A DNA stretch of 64,000 nt from Methylomonas sp. AM2-LC (GTDB lineage Bacteria; Pseudomonadota; Gammaproteobacteria; Methylococcales; Methylomonadaceae): NCBI RefSeq assembly GCF_039904985.1, contig NZ_CP157005.1, forward strand, positions 3,243,501 to 3,307,500, given 5' to 3'. Position numbers and translations under genes: made by a program. Below, piece by piece: positions 1 to 11,173 of the stretch (its first letter is position 1; each line of letters begins with the position of its first letter). Under the pieces are notes generated by a model. It saw only the letters and a program-made list of their open reading frames with translations. It did no database searches and was not told the origin of the DNA.

Positions 1-1277
1 CGCAGCAAATTCAGCGTATTAACAATACCAACCGGTCCAGTACCGCTAGGCTTAATATTGGCCGTGGGCGCGGTGCCAGTGGGTGCAGCGTTAAATGTGC
101 CGTTGGTGTTGATATTCACTTCATCAGTAAATGTACCTAGATTTTTACGTAATACCCCGCCATTCGTATTTTTGGCATAAGAACCGGTCATCAAACCAAA
201 ATTCATTTGGTTATTATCGCCATAGGTTTGCAGTAAACCGATAGGTTTCAGTGTGCCGTCTGGATAAGTTTTACAGTTTTCATGCCCTATCAGCGTTGGC
301 GATGCACACACGGCTACCAACACATTATAAACATTGGGGGTAATAGTCGTACTATCAGGGACAGTGGAAATTGCTGGCAAACCCGAGTAGGTTTGGTTAT
401 TACCATTCGCATAAGTGGTTTCCGAACTCCACTTGCATTGCCAACCTTCATTATTGGCCCACATACTGTAATTACCCAACGCCACTCTAAACACGGGCGG
501 CGCGGTGATAGATTGTGAATAAACCTGACTGGGACTTACACTATCGACAGTGGTATTGCAAAAAGTTATCCCATTACTTACAGTTGTTGAGCTATAAGGT
601 GTTAACTTAGTGATATCCGAACCATTATAGAATTTGGCAAAACTATGCGCGTCTGTTGGCAAATAACTACGAGCCAGCACGGTGACGCCAGGAGTTGTGG
701 TAGTAACTTTAGTAGTGCTATCGGTACTGGTGGAATTTCCGGTATCAGTCGTGCGTAAACCTCCATATAGAATTTTACGGATTACATCCATGCGTGTCAT
801 GGTTAACCAGTTAAGAAAATTACCGCTCCAAGTTAAAGTAATAGTTCCCGTGTTGCAGTAATTATTACTATCTACAGCCGTAGTCGGTTCAAATGTTGCT
901 TGTTTAGTACCTGTCAGTGAATAATTGTAACTGGGCGCCGTATTATAGGTATAACACTTATAACTGTCGAAATAGCCATAATAGATAACACTGTTGATAT
1001 AGGTTGTATCAGGCACTCCATCGCCGGTCAGGTCGGAATAATCATCAAACGCTTTATAAAACGACTCGTGATCCTTAGAAATAGTCAACAAAGCAGAGGG
1101 TGTAGTACCATTTGCAACAGGGGGCGGTGTATTTGCAGGCGGATTGGCTGGATTGGCGGTTGGAGTTGTGGTGGCAGCAAAAACAGGATTATTAAGGATA
1201 ATAGCGATAGCCAAATTCCTTAACGCTATAAACATGAATCTGTTCAGCGAATATGTGTGACTTATCTGTTGTGTCAT
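1..1277 (-). CDS. pilY1: Type IV pilus tip adhesin/assembly protein PilY1, N-terminal part (runs off left edge)
   Basis: The frame is open from an ATG at 1275-1277 leftwards to the window edge, about 425 codons. A signal-peptide-like hydrophobic stretch at about residues 14-35 precedes a Pro/Thr-rich linker, then the PilY1-type start of the mature protein (short motifs DDYSDLTGDG, then GNFLNWLTMTRMDVIRK). PilY1 is a large secreted protein at the pilus tip that works with the minor pilins in pilus priming and adhesion. The gene lies 20 bp downstream of pilX in the same direction and is the last visible gene of the minor-pilin operon. The C-terminal beta-propeller and calcium site would lie outside the window. 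The family call is firm; the binding target is unknown. Confidence 0.85.
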   Translation of the reverse strand, partial: MTQQISHTYSLNRFMFIALRNLAIAIILNNPVFAATTTPTANPANPPANTPPPVANGTTPSALLTISKDHESFYKAFDDYSDLTGDGVPDTTYINSVIYYGYFDSYKCYTYNTAPSYNYSLTGTKQATFEPTTAVDSNNYCNTGTITLTWSGNFLNWLTMTRMDVIRKILYGGLRTTDTGNSTSTDSTTKVTTTTPGVTVLARSYLPTDAHSFAKFYNGSDITKLTPYSSTTVSNGITFCNTTVDSVSPSQVYSQSITAPPVFRVALGNYSMWANNEGWQCKWSSETTYANGNNQTYSGLPAISTVPDSTTITPNVYNVLVAVCASPTLIGHENCKTYPDGTLKPIGLLQTYGDNNQMNFGLMTGSYAKNTNGGVLRKNLGTFTDEVNINTNGTFNAAPTGTAPTANIKPSGTGPVGIVNTLNLL

Positions 1278-1297
1278 GTTTATACCTTTAACAATAT

Positions 1298-1891
1298 CTA
1301 TTTAGTAAACAAAGCTTGCAATATAACACTCTGATTAGTATTACTATCCCCTGTGCCATACACGGTAACACGGTAATTCTTCTGCGTACCGGAGCTAACC
1401 GTGGTATCCGGCAAGCGCTCCACAATATACCAGGGTGGGCCAGCGGTTACAGATAATGGTAAGGCTGCAGTGGTGTCACTCCAGGCAAAAGACTGCTTTG
1501 TACCATTACAATCCAAATCGCCTGTGCCATTCCAATAATTGGCGGTATTAGGGTTACATAGATTAATTTGATACATGCCTGTTTTACAAACAGATCCGCA
1601 GGTATTTCCAGTGAGACCTGTCGGCGCTGGAATGGCGGTAATATTGGCATTGGTGGTCAAATTATTCTGTACATAAGCCAGAGCCGCTTCTGCCTGCTCA
1701 AATGCCAGTTCGCGCTTACGAGCATTACCTGCCATGCGTTCTTCCAAACTACCTGTCTGAGCAACATTCACTCCCAGCAAAGCCAGCATGACTAACAGCA
1801 GCAATGCGGTTAGCAATACCGCCCCGCCCTGCCGCTGAAAACCGGGTAATTTAACTGATGTACGGCTAGGGATTATGCAAACTGTAGTCAT
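1298..1891 (-). CDS. pilX: Type IV pilus minor pilin PilX
   Basis: A 197-residue protein with a short basic N-terminus, then GGAVLLTALLLLVMLALLG, the PilX-type hydrophobic N-helix, followed by the family signature around SLEERMAGNARKRELAFEQAEAAL. PilX is a minor pilin inserted at the pilus tip with PilV, PilW, FimU and PilE and processed by prepilin peptidase. Four Cys in the C-terminal half could form disulfides. Its start overlaps the pilW stop by one base (TAATG), so the two are probably translationally coupled. pilY1 follows after 20 bp. Confidence 0.88.
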   Translation of the reverse strand: MTTVCIIPSRTSVKLPGFQRQGGAVLLTALLLLVMLALLGVNVAQTGSLEERMAGNARKRELAFEQAEAALAYVQNNLTTNANITAIPAPTGLTGNTCGSVCKTGMYQINLCNPNTANYWNGTGDLDCNGTKQSFAWSDTTAALPLSVTAGPPWYIVERLPDTTVSSGTQKNYRVTVYGTGDSNTNQSVILQALFTK

Positions 1892-3126
1892 TAATAGTTT
1901 TTTACCATTACAGTGGTTGTAAACACTTTACGCAGCTGGTTATCAGTGGGTGTCACTTTTTCCAAAGGTGTATCGCTCGTGTTGATTACCCCATCACCAT
2001 TTGTGTCTAGTTGAAATGGCTGCGCCTCGGTCGTAATGTTTGCCTCGGTGGAACGCGACACCATTAACAGGCTGATACGCACGCCTAGAATACTATTCCA
2101 GTCGGTCGTAATACTTGTTCCATTACATTTAACCGTATTGTTTGTAATATCACTGGCGTTTGCATAACACTGTGGTGTAAATGTGGTGTCACCCGATTTT
2201 ATAACTAAATACGATAATTGCATATCCTGCACCCCCTCCACCAATTCTTGCGTACTAAGCGTACCATCTGCCGCCAAACTGACACGATAAAGGGCGGGAT
2301 CAGTGTTGTTGGTACAGGCATAGCCTGTCGGTGTTGTCCAAGTGAGGGTAGGATCAGTTTTTGGCCGGCAAATAAAATACACGTTGGCACTCAAGGGATA
2401 AACCACCGAATTCGTTACAGTAGTTGCCAAAGCGTTTGTAGAGGTATATGCAAGCTTGTTACCGGTACAAGTCGAAGTCGTGCAACTATCTTTAAATATT
2501 TCTATACCCGCCGTCCCGGAAAAACAGTTTGCCCCTATTAATATTTGCCCGTTTTTAAAATTATTGGTGGTATTCAGTACCAGTGGATTTGCTGGCGCAC
2601 CCGTGGTAACGATATATTGCTGACTAGGATCGACATGTTTAACCAGTAACACATCGCCTTGCGACACAAAACCGGTAACACCTGCAACGTTAGTTTTGAA
2701 GTTAGCATCTGCTGGAAAGGTTGATTTATAGTTACTGGTAGAATTAAAGGCAATGGTGGCTTCATTGCTATTTTCATAACCTGTCAGGAAATAAGTTTTG
2801 GTCAGATTACTGGTATTGGTATTATTGTCAAAATACTGATACCACTCAGCTGCAGCGTTTGCTGGACTATTGGCAGTACTAAGGGTTGAACTACAGCCGG
2901 TAAAACCAGCCATATGGATATCCTTGGACACCACATCAAATGCCAGCCGTGCGCCTTCTTGCATACGTGACAACGCATCTTGTTCGCGAAAGGTGTTACG
3001 CGCGGCAAGATAGGAATAACCCAAGCCAGCCAGTATGATTAAGCCAATAGACATGGAAATCAGCAGCTCTAGCAGTGTCATACCAGCTTGAGGCGTTTGG
3101 CGGCGACGTTGCGTTAAACTTGTCAT
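1891..3126 (-). CDS. pilW: Type IV pilus minor pilin PilW
   Basis: 411 residues with a class III prepilin leader: QAGMTLLELLISMSIGLII, with Gly before Met at the cleavage site and Glu at mature position +5. The C-terminal two thirds are Thr/Asn-rich and Cys-containing, as in PilW proteins. Its role is as a minor pilin in the tip complex that initiates type IV pili. It sits between pilV (4-bp ATGA overlap) and pilX (1-bp overlap), the standard gene order. It is longer than the typical Pseudomonas PilW because of extra loops in the middle. Confidence 0.87.
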   Translation of the reverse strand: MTSLTQRRRQTPQAGMTLLELLISMSIGLIILAGLGYSYLAARNTFREQDALSRMQEGARLAFDVVSKDIHMAGFTGCSSTLSTANSPANAAAEWYQYFDNNTNTSNLTKTYFLTGYENSNEATIAFNSTSNYKSTFPADANFKTNVAGVTGFVSQGDVLLVKHVDPSQQYIVTTGAPANPLVLNTTNNFKNGQILIGANCFSGTAGIEIFKDSCTTSTCTGNKLAYTSTNALATTVTNSVVYPLSANVYFICRPKTDPTLTWTTPTGYACTNNTDPALYRVSLAADGTLSTQELVEGVQDMQLSYLVIKSGDTTFTPQCYANASDITNNTVKCNGTSITTDWNSILGVRISLLMVSRSTEANITTEAQPFQLDTNGDGVINTSDTPLEKVTPTDNQLRKVFTTTVMVKNY

Positions 3127-3563
3127 AAAGTACTATTGGTAATAAAGGTAGTGGTGGATGCGCCGCCTGATGAATTGGCACCTTTTGACAGCTCGGTCCA
3201 AGTAAGGGTGATGACAACATTGTTCGTAGTTGTCTTAACCGTTGCCTGCCAACCCGGCAGCATACTGTCTACATTAGTTAACCAGTCATGCTTTTCAAAA
3301 TCCTGAAGGGTAGTAGTACTGGTGGGAACTGTAGTGGTAATGGTAATATCATAGCCACCTGCCATAGCAGAAGTCTGATTCATACGCATACGTTCCAGAT
3401 AATCACTAGCCAACAAACTAGCCTGAGTATGATAATAGGCGGAATTATTAGATTTTGACGATTGCGCCATCAAAGCAGCCTGACCGAGCAAGCCCAGACC
3501 CACTACCACCATGGTTACCAGAACTTCCAGCAAAGTAAAAGCGGATTGTTTACGTTTCATCAA
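3123..3563 (-). CDS. pilV: Type IV pilus modification/minor pilin PilV
   Basis: 146 residues with the prepilin N-terminus QSAFTLLEVLVTMVVVGLG, then a PilV-like segment with short motifs LLASDYLERMRMN and ITLTWTE. PilV is a minor pilin of the tip complex. The gene overlaps fimT and pilW by 4 bp at both ends, showing tight operon structure. The leader has Ala rather than Gly immediately before the Phe, a tolerated variant in some minor pilins. Confidence 0.85.
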   Translation of the reverse strand: MMKRKQSAFTLLEVLVTMVVVGLGLLGQAALMAQSSKSNNSAYYHTQASLLASDYLERMRMNQTSAMAGGYDITITTTVPTSTTTLQDFEKHDWLTNVDSMLPGWQATVKTTTNNVVITLTWTELSKGANSSGGASTTTFITNSTL

Positions 3564-4180
3564 TTACAAGTTCCTCCAGAACATAACTCATAGTAGCCAC
3601 CCGTGCCAATACCACAGGTATTACCACTGGTTGATCCCGTCAAACTAACCCGTCCAAGAATATTTAAACTAATCAGTTTCGGATAACCAGGATATTTTCC
3701 GGAAAGATCAATGGCACATATCAGAAAGCTGCCATTACTATTATTTTGATAAAAACTGGAATTGACAAAACCAGTGGGCAGATATTGTACATAACTGCCA
3801 ATAGACGCATTCCCTGAATTGTAGATAGCCGCCACAGCTACCCCACTATTTTGCGGCTGTACATATTTGATGACTGTATCGGTTCCGTCAAAAGTACCTA
3901 CTGTGCTAGTATCAACAAACACCATCCAACCATTACTCCAGTTTGTACCACAAGTGGAAGTACCGGCAGAGGCGGGGCAGACCGTAACCGGCTGCACTTG
4001 TTTAACCGCCTCAGAACGAGCCAGATTTAAAGCAGCCGTCAGCTGATTGGTATAACTAACCGCACGGTTTTGTTGTAATAACACATTAAAAGACGGTACA
4101 GCCATCGCGCTAAGAATACCTACAATAGCAATGGTAACCAGTAGTTCCAGTAACGTAAATCCTAGACATAAACGCGGCAT
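3560..4180 (-). CDS. fimT: FimT/FimU-like (GspH family) minor pseudopilin
   Basis: 206 residues beginning with a short leader and the class III prepilin motif LGFTLLELLVTIAIVGILS, Glu at +5. A GspH/FimT-like core follows (LNLARSEAVKQVQPVTVCP, then GWMVFVD). It is the first gene of the minor-pilin operon. FimU and FimT are close relatives and FimU is the usual partner of PilVWXY1, so the symbol is a best guess between them. The promoter presumably lies in 4181-4250; no clear sigma-54 site was identified. Confidence 0.8.
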   Translation of the reverse strand: MPRLCLGFTLLELLVTIAIVGILSAMAVPSFNVLLQQNRAVSYTNQLTAALNLARSEAVKQVQPVTVCPASAGTSTCGTNWSNGWMVFVDTSTVGTFDGTDTVIKYVQPQNSGVAVAAIYNSGNASIGSYVQYLPTGFVNSSFYQNNSNGSFLICAIDLSGKYPGYPKLISLNILGRVSLTGSTSGNTCGIGTGGYYELCSGGTCN

Positions 4181-4676
4181 GATAGACTCAATTTAAGCTT
4201 AAACAATACTGATCATAAATAATCAGGCCAGACAGTCGATGCCACCTATAGCAGGGAGAACCACAATAAGAAAATAACTTAACACAAACCCATAACCAAT
4301 AAAAAGTATAAGCCCGACACTAGCGCTACAGTACTCGAATTATACACCATTCTTGGATGCTGCGATAAACCTGAAGTGAGTAAAATTGAGACGGAGTACC
4401 GCTAAATGAAGTTTAGTCGAGAAATGGAAAAATGGCGTAAAGCGGGCGGGTTAGATGCGTGTGCACCTTGACTTTGATGCCAAAAACATCCTACGCATCG
4501 ACACCCGCCAAGCCTTTAATCTGCTATCACTCTTTACTTGAAGACTAACAAATGCCAGCAAGTAAATAGCAATGCATAATGACGTCGTTTAGGCTATGGC
4601 GGGTTACGTTGCGAATCTTACACAACTGAACTGGCTTAGCGAAGATACACCCGCGCAGCTAACCCGCCATACGGCC
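4181..4676. other. Intergenic stretch with remnant and inverted-repeat sequences
   Basis: 496 bp between fimT and the acnB stop. No convincing gene was found: an ATG at 4405 opens only about 20 codons. The segment 4447-4509 carries a loose inverted repeat (GGCGGGTTAGATGCG against CGCATCGACACCCGCC). The last 80 bp are a dispersed repeat listed separately. Confidence 0.5.
4596..4671. repeat. Dispersed inverted repeat, GGCGGGTTACG type
   Basis: The ends GGCGGGTTA and TAACCCGCC are inverted copies about 55 bp apart, immediately downstream of acnB. A related, more diverged copy is at 54776-54841. It may act as a transcript end for acnB, but no T-run supports an intrinsic terminator. Confidence 0.55.
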
Positions 4677-7229
4677 CTACGCTACGGTTTCTTCCTGATA
4701 AGCAGGCAACTGATTAAAGTTTAAATACCGATAAGTATCAGCACTGGTGGCATCTAATACACCGGCATATTGCTGATATTCCGCCAGCGTGGGGATTTTA
4801 CCCAACAATGAACACACCGCTGCCAATTCAGCAGAAGATAAAAACACATTAGCACCATTTCCCAAGCGGTTTGGAAAATTACGTGTAGAGGTAGACACTA
4901 CCGTTGCACCATCCGCAACCCGTGCTTGATTACCCATACATAAAGAACAACCGGGCATTTCGGTACGCGCACCGACTTTACCAAAAGTACTGTAATAGCC
5001 CTCTTCAACTAACTGGTTCTGATCCATTTTGGTGGGTGGCGCTACCCATAAACGGGTTGGTAGGCTGGTGGCTTTTTCCAGTAATTTACCCGCAGCCCGA
5101 AAATGACCAATATTAGTCATACAAGAACCGATAAACACTTCGTCAATTTTGGTACCCGCAACGGCCGACAGTGGTTTGATGTCGTCCGGATCATTTGGAC
5201 AAGCCAATAAGGGTTCGGTGATCTGATTCATATCAATGTCAATAATTTCCGCATACTCTGCATCGGCATCTGCTTCCAGCAATACCGGTTTAGCCAACCA
5301 GTCCTGCATAGCAGCAATTCGACGTTGCAAGGTACGAACATCGCCGTAACCTTGAGCGATCATCCAATTTAACAGACTGATATTAGAAAGCAAATACTCT
5401 CGAATAGGTGCTTCATTCAATTTGATGGTACAACCACCGGCTGAACGTTCAGCCGAGGCATCGGACAGTTCGAAGGCCTGCTCTACCTTTAAGTCTGGCA
5501 AGCCCTCTATTTCCAGGATACGTCCGGAAAACACATTTTTTTTACCTTCTTTGGCTACCGTTAACAATCCACGTTGTATGGCCGCATAGGGAATAGCATT
5601 CACCAAATCGCGCAAGGTGATACCGGGCTGCAAAGTACCGCTAAAGCGCACTAATACCGATTCCGGCATATCCAACGGCATCACACCCGTGGCTGCCGCA
5701 AACGCTACCAGGCCGGAGCCTGCTGGAAATGAAATACCAATCGGAAAACGGGTATGCGAATCACCACCAGTACCTACGGTATCGGGTAACAGCATACGAT
5801 TCAACCAGGAATGAATTACGCCATCACCAGGACGTAGCGATACACCACCACGTGTCATAATAAAATCGGGCAAACTATGTTGCATGGCAACATCGACTGG
5901 TTTTGGATAAGCGGCAGTATGGCAAAAAGATTGCAATACCAGGTCAGCAGAAAAACCCAGACAAGCCAAATCTTTTAGTTCATCTCGAGTCATGGGGCCA
6001 GTCGTATCCTGCGAACCGACTGTTGTCATGCGCGGTTCGCAATAACTACCGGGACGTACACCTGCCACACCGCAAGCCTGTCCCACCATTTTTTGCGCCA
6101 ACGTATAGCCTTTATTGGATGCAGCCACATTAGACAGGCGACGAAACTCCGTAGAAACGGGCAATCCCAACACGCTACGGGCTTTATCGGTCAAACCACG
6201 ACCAATGATAAGCGGAATGCGCCCTCCGGCCCGCACTTCATCCAATATCACTTCGGTTTTCAGGCTAAACCGACAAATTTCATGACCAGTTTCGTGCGCT
6301 TTAATCACACCCTCGTAAGGATAAATATCAATTACATCACCCATGTGTAACTGGGTAACATCGCATTCTATGGGTAAAGCGCCAGAGTCTTCCATGGTAT
6401 TAAAGAAAATAGGCGCAATTTTGCCACCGATACACACGCCACCTGCTCGTTTATTAGGAATATTGGCAATATCATCGCCCATAAACCACAACACGGAATT
6501 CGTGGCTGATTTGCGTGAAGAGCCAGTACCAACCACATCACCAACATAAGCCACTGGAAAACCCAGTTTTTTTAAGTTGGTAATTTGTTGTTCAGCATTA
6601 TCAATACCCGGGCGCGGGATTTTTAACATGGCTTTGGCATGCAAAGGGATATCCGGTCTGGACCAAGCATCCTGAGCAGGTGACAAGTCATCGGTATTGG
6701 TTTCGCCGCTGACTTTAAATACGGTGACTGTCAATTTTTCGGGCACCGGGGCACGCTCGGTAAACCACTTGGCTTCTGCCCAGGCATTCAGTACCTGTTG
6801 AGCATAAACATTACCTGCCGCTGCTTTTTCCTGCACATCGTGAAACGCATCAAAAATCAGTAAAATACCCGATAAAGCTTGAGCAGCTATACTGGCCAGC
6901 TGTGGATGATCCAGCAACTCAATCAACGGTGCCACATTGTAACCACCCAACATGGTACCCAATAACGAAGTGGCTGTTTCCGGCGTTAATACAGCTGTTT
7001 TGATATCGCCTTTTGCAACAACGGTTAAAAATCCGGCTTTTACATAAGCCGCTTCATCCACACCGGCTGGTACGCGGTTAATCAGTAAATCCAGTAAAAA
7101 TTCACTCTCATTTTCCGGTGCCTGTATGAGTAACTCAACTAAGGCTGCAACTTGCGAGGCGTCCAGGGGTTTTGGCACCACACCTTCGGCGGCACGTTCG
7201 GCTACATGTTTGCGGTAATTATCTAGCAT
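4677..7229 (-). CDS. acnB: Bifunctional aconitate hydratase B / 2-methylisocitrate dehydratase
   Basis: 850 residues, the usual AcnB length. Domain order is the AcnB-specific one: N-terminal HEAT-like domain (about 1-155), swivel domain (about 160-370, with [13 protein letters not shown]), then the catalytic domains. The [4Fe-4S] ligands are visible as Cys703 in GSCMTN and Cys761/Cys764 in CSLCMG. The enzyme interconverts citrate and isocitrate in the TCA cycle. The gene is monocistronic with about 365 bp of non-coding DNA upstream and a dispersed inverted repeat just downstream. Identification is secure. Confidence 0.96.
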   Translation of the reverse strand: MLDNYRKHVAERAAEGVVPKPLDASQVAALVELLIQAPENESEFLLDLLINRVPAGVDEAAYVKAGFLTVVAKGDIKTAVLTPETATSLLGTMLGGYNVAPLIELLDHPQLASIAAQALSGILLIFDAFHDVQEKAAAGNVYAQQVLNAWAEAKWFTERAPVPEKLTVTVFKVSGETNTDDLSPAQDAWSRPDIPLHAKAMLKIPRPGIDNAEQQITNLKKLGFPVAYVGDVVGTGSSRKSATNSVLWFMGDDIANIPNKRAGGVCIGGKIAPIFFNTMEDSGALPIECDVTQLHMGDVIDIYPYEGVIKAHETGHEICRFSLKTEVILDEVRAGGRIPLIIGRGLTDKARSVLGLPVSTEFRRLSNVAASNKGYTLAQKMVGQACGVAGVRPGSYCEPRMTTVGSQDTTGPMTRDELKDLACLGFSADLVLQSFCHTAAYPKPVDVAMQHSLPDFIMTRGGVSLRPGDGVIHSWLNRMLLPDTVGTGGDSHTRFPIGISFPAGSGLVAFAAATGVMPLDMPESVLVRFSGTLQPGITLRDLVNAIPYAAIQRGLLTVAKEGKKNVFSGRILEIEGLPDLKVEQAFELSDASAERSAGGCTIKLNEAPIREYLLSNISLLNWMIAQGYGDVRTLQRRIAAMQDWLAKPVLLEADADAEYAEIIDIDMNQITEPLLACPNDPDDIKPLSAVAGTKIDEVFIGSCMTNIGHFRAAGKLLEKATSLPTRLWVAPPTKMDQNQLVEEGYYSTFGKVGARTEMPGCSLCMGNQARVADGATVVSTSTRNFPNRLGNGANVFLSSAELAAVCSLLGKIPTLAEYQQYAGVLDATSADTYRYLNFNQLPAYQEETVA

Positions 7230-7594
7230 GGCTGTTCCTCTGATAGTGAAATAGTTAGGCTGGGTGCTATCGGCAATCTAAACACCGTTGGCTTCTAGCT
7301 TATTGTAACCACATCAGCACTGCTTGTGAGCGCATTTATCCAGGATTATTATAAAAAAATAGCTATTTTCTACATTTTTGACCAGATTGTTTACTGACTA
7401 TTAATAACTTGTTTCCTAATAAGCATTAGAACTAGATATTTGCAGGTTACAACTCAACAATACTCACACACCTTTCAAGTTGAATATTAGCTAGTCGCCT
7501 TATAATACTCATAATGGGTAATGAAACATCAATCTAAAAATTGCGCCCCCCCCCCAGCCAACGCTAAGTCATTATAAGTACTAGTCAGTGCCAA
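7230..7594. other. acnB upstream region with a 10-C homopolymer
   Basis: 365 bp, AT-rich, no gene seen. A run of ten C residues at 7546-7555 lies about 320 bp upstream of acnB and 40 bp downstream of the GGDEF-EAL gene. Such tracts are slippage-prone, but its distance from either start argues against a clear regulatory role. Confidence 0.4.
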
Positions 7595-10510
7595 TCAAAT
7601 AAATCCCGTGTGATTTTCTTGCAAGTGTGGACTCGTCTTTTTTGGGGTATTAATAGTCATTTTCTGCAACTCTATCTGAAATTGCTCTATAGCCATTGGC
7701 TTGCCAAAGAAATAGCCCTGGTATTGTTTACATCCCATATTTTCCAGCAATTTTCGCTGAAACTCGGTTTCCACACCCTCGGCAATCACATCTAAATTAA
7801 GACTGTGAGCCATGACGATAATAGTACTGACAATTGCTTCATCATTACTGTCTATGGAAATATCTCGCACAAAAGACTGATCTATTTTCAGTTGATTCAA
7901 TGGTAACAATTTCAAATACTGCAAAGATGAATAGCCGGTTCCAAAGTCATCCAAAGAAAATTGTACGCCGAGTTGCTTTAGCGAATTCATGATATTGATC
8001 GTATCATCAATATTATCCAGCAACAGACTTTCAGTCAGTTCCAGTTTAAGCAGCCGGGGATTAACTGAATAACGTTTAACGGCCGATTCCACCTGTGCCA
8101 CGAAATCACCCTCGCGAAACTGCTGCGCAGACACATTGATAGAAAGCACCAACTCTCTGGAAAAATCGTTGTGTTGCCAGGATTTAAGTTGTGAACAGGC
8201 ACTGTCTAATACCCAATGACCAACAGATAGAATGAGCCCGGTTTCCTCAGCCAGTGGAATAAAGTCTGCAGGCGATACAAATCCTCGTTCAGGATGAATC
8301 CAACGAATTAAGGCTTCCGCACCGATGGGTCTTTTGTATAGATCAACTTGTATCTGATAGAAAAGCTGAAATTGACGCAATTCAACTGCCTGACGAATCT
8401 GGTTTTCCAAAGCGGCACGATTATTAATGGCATCTTGCATTTGTGGGTCAAAGAAACGCATCGTGTTGCGTCCTGATTTTTTAGCCTGATACATTGCAAT
8501 ATCGGCTTGTTTTAACAATTCATCAGTTGGGTGTTGATCGTTGAACAAGGTTATACCAATGCTAGGGGTAATATGATATTCATAAGGCCCTAGCTGAAAA
8601 GACTGATTTAAAACCTGTAATATTTTATCGCCTACACCACCGGCATAATTGACCGCATCCACATGCAGTCTGGATAGTTCGCCCAATATGACCAAAAACT
8701 CGTCTCCGCCCAAGCGAGCAACCGTATCGACTTCACGCACTGTCGATAACAGGCGTTGCGCAACCAATTGTAGAAGTAAGTCACCTACGCCATGCCCCAA
8801 GGTATCGTTCAGAGTTTTAAAATTATCCAAGTCGATAAATAATAATGCGCTGGTTTTACCGCTTCGTTTACTGGTTACCATGGTATGTTGTAAACGATTG
8901 AGTAACATGCGCCGATTAGGCAACTGCGTCAAAGGATCAAAAAACGCCAGATTCTGAATCTCATCCTCGGCTTTTTTACGTTGCGTAATATCAGAAAATG
9001 AAGCCACATAATTACTGACTTTGTTTTTATGATCTGTCACCGCTGTAATGGTTAATAATTCGATAAAAATCGTACCATTTTTGCGTCGATTCCAGATTTC
9101 ACCTTCCCAAGTACCATTCGTATTTAGCTGCGTCCACATGGCGGCGAAAAACTTGTCATCATGACGACCAGACGCTAATAAACTGGGCTTGTGTCCAATC
9201 ACATCTTTAGCGGTGTAACCAGTGATTTGAGTAAACGATTTGTTTACCCGTAGAATGACGTTATGCGCATCAGTAATAATAATGCCTTCTTGAGACTCAA
9301 ACGCGGTCGCTGCAATGCGCAGCTCTGCTTCCACCTGTTTTCGTTGCGTAATATCGTGTAGTAGTACAATAAAACGCAATTCAACCCCCGGTTTAACTGG
9401 TTTTCGAGAAACAGACAGTTCAAACCAGCGATTACCTTCGGCAGTTTCAATCTCGATTTGTTTACCTTGCGAAAGCCCTTTTTTTTCAGCTTCTAATAAT
9501 GCAGCAATAAACACCTCTTCAGCAGAACGTGATAGAAATTCGCCCACCGATTTGCTGAGATTATGTTTTACAATGGCGGTCAATAAATGATTATTTGTGG
9601 TGCGATAAAAACCAATTTGTCCATTCCTGCTCACTTCAAGCAACATATCAGGCAACACATCTAAGGTAGCTTGCAACTGATTCTGCGAATCACGTAACTG
9701 GTTATAGGGATATTCTATGGTTTCGACAAAAACGGCATAATAAAGAAAAATGTAAGAAACCACTTTATACAGATGGCCCATCAGATTAAATAAGTCAGTC
9801 AAATCCTGATAACGAGTGAAAAATAATTCACTCATTGCCATAGAAGAAACCACACCGATTAAGCCTGCCGCATTAAAATTAAGCTGTTGACCGAGTCGCT
9901 TGCACAAAAAACCTGCAGCAATCAGATTAAGAAAAATAATAAAGTATTCAGAATAAATTTTGCTGGCTGTCAGCCCCTTTCCGGGTTTATAGGCGATTGG
10001 CAGCCAATTTTCATGAAACAAAACCAACCAATGTACGATGACAACAAAAAAAAACACCAATCCCAGAGTGGTATAACGAAATCGAATGGAATTAGCGGGT
10101 CGCCAGGTACTGACTGCTACCCATAACAAGGTAATAGCAGCCAGAAATCGAGCAAATAGCCAAAAATTGGTCGCTTTCTGTGGACCACTAGGCGTAAAAA
10201 AGTCTGGCATGCCTGAATAAGAAAGCATGTGCGAAAAATCAAGCGTCGCCACACCCAAGAAGGCACAGGCAATAACAAGTAAATTTCCTGGTAATCCACG
10301 CCGATAAGCATTCCAACCGACTGAAAATATCAGAGAGGCGATAACAACAGTGATGGTTTCCAAAAAGGTATGTAAGGCCAGATAGTCTGGAATAACCGGG
10401 ATATCTACAAGTACAGCACCCGCAAATAGAGTAACCAGAATAAACAACAGCAACCCTATGATATTGATCACTTTTTGTATTTCTAATTTATGACTGTCGT
10501 GATACCACAT
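7595..10510 (-). CDS. MASE3-PAS-PAS-GGDEF-EAL membrane signalling protein (cyclic-di-GMP)
   Basis: 971 residues. The N-terminal ~265 residues contain several hydrophobic helices of the MASE3 sensor type. Two PAS domains follow (about 280-395 and 400-515), each ending in a DITQRK linker. The GGDEF domain (about 520-690) keeps the catalytic RLGGDEF signature. The EAL domain (about 700-955) keeps GAEALIRW, SLDDFGTGYSSL and DVIAEGVET. Both cyclic-di-GMP synthesis and hydrolysis motifs look intact, so it may be bifunctional or one domain may be regulatory. The signal is unknown. It stands alone; its start at 10510 has only a weak ribosome-binding sequence. Confidence 0.9.
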   Translation of the reverse strand: MWYHDSHKLEIQKVINIIGLLLFILVTLFAGAVLVDIPVIPDYLALHTFLETITVVIASLIFSVGWNAYRRGLPGNLLVIACAFLGVATLDFSHMLSYSGMPDFFTPSGPQKATNFWLFARFLAAITLLWVAVSTWRPANSIRFRYTTLGLVFFFVVIVHWLVLFHENWLPIAYKPGKGLTASKIYSEYFIIFLNLIAAGFLCKRLGQQLNFNAAGLIGVVSSMAMSELFFTRYQDLTDLFNLMGHLYKVVSYIFLYYAVFVETIEYPYNQLRDSQNQLQATLDVLPDMLLEVSRNGQIGFYRTTNNHLLTAIVKHNLSKSVGEFLSRSAEEVFIAALLEAEKKGLSQGKQIEIETAEGNRWFELSVSRKPVKPGVELRFIVLLHDITQRKQVEAELRIAATAFESQEGIIITDAHNVILRVNKSFTQITGYTAKDVIGHKPSLLASGRHDDKFFAAMWTQLNTNGTWEGEIWNRRKNGTIFIELLTITAVTDHKNKVSNYVASFSDITQRKKAEDEIQNLAFFDPLTQLPNRRMLLNRLQHTMVTSKRSGKTSALLFIDLDNFKTLNDTLGHGVGDLLLQLVAQRLLSTVREVDTVARLGGDEFLVILGELSRLHVDAVNYAGGVGDKILQVLNQSFQLGPYEYHITPSIGITLFNDQHPTDELLKQADIAMYQAKKSGRNTMRFFDPQMQDAINNRAALENQIRQAVELRQFQLFYQIQVDLYKRPIGAEALIRWIHPERGFVSPADFIPLAEETGLILSVGHWVLDSACSQLKSWQHNDFSRELVLSINVSAQQFREGDFVAQVESAVKRYSVNPRLLKLELTESLLLDNIDDTINIMNSLKQLGVQFSLDDFGTGYSSLQYLKLLPLNQLKIDQSFVRDISIDSNDEAIVSTIIVMAHSLNLDVIAEGVETEFQRKLLENMGCKQYQGYFFGKPMAIEQFQIELQKMTINTPKKTSPHLQENHTGFI

Positions 10511-11173
10511 TAGCTGTGAGTACCTGACAAATTTAATTTTGATCTATTCACAGACAACCCCTGTTGACAGGAATACAATTGATTATAAACATCAACAACA
10601 TAGTTATTTTTTTATTAGAAAAGGCATTATCAGTACAGAAAAATTAATTATGCTTACAGCCTATAGCGGCCAGATTATTCTTAACTGAAATAATAATACC
10701 AAAATTGGGGGATAAGTTATCATGAACACCGTGCAAATTCATCTGCAATGTCTATTAGGCACACAAAAAAATTAAAATTAATCAGATTCGCCAAAGCAAA
10801 TCACCATTATTACTAGAATGATAACCAACAATTACAATAATACAAGCAGAGGTTTTACGTTAAGTCGTTGCTACAGCATAACCAACAGCGTGTTTACTTA
10901 ATGGTTTAACTATAATCAGCAAAATTGATATCGATTGTGACAGGTAAAACCCAGTGCAAAATAAACCGAGATATAAAAAAGATGCCGAGCGGCATAAGAC
11001 CTGCCTATTTACAATAATAAGCCCAAAGAGTCACTATACAGCACAGTTTTTTATTAAAAAAACAATGAGCTATAGAGTGTACTGAATGAGGTGAAGTGTA
11101 CCCATCACAATATAGATGCTCATCAATCCTATAAAACTTAACTTGATGCTTAAATTTAGCAAGGAGAAACAGT
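10511..11173. other. Long AT-rich intergenic stretch
   Basis: 663 bp without a convincing gene. An ATG at 10722 behind GGGGGA opens a 17-codon frame, too short to call. A short stem (ATGCC/GGCAT at 10982-10995) is flanked by A residues on the plus strand, so it would resemble a weak terminator for leftward transcription. Nothing else is recognised. Confidence 0.4.

Noticed and set aside
7546..7555. C10 tract as a phase-variation switch
   Set aside because: Too far from either neighbouring start codon and inside no frame; kept only as a note in the intergenic entry.
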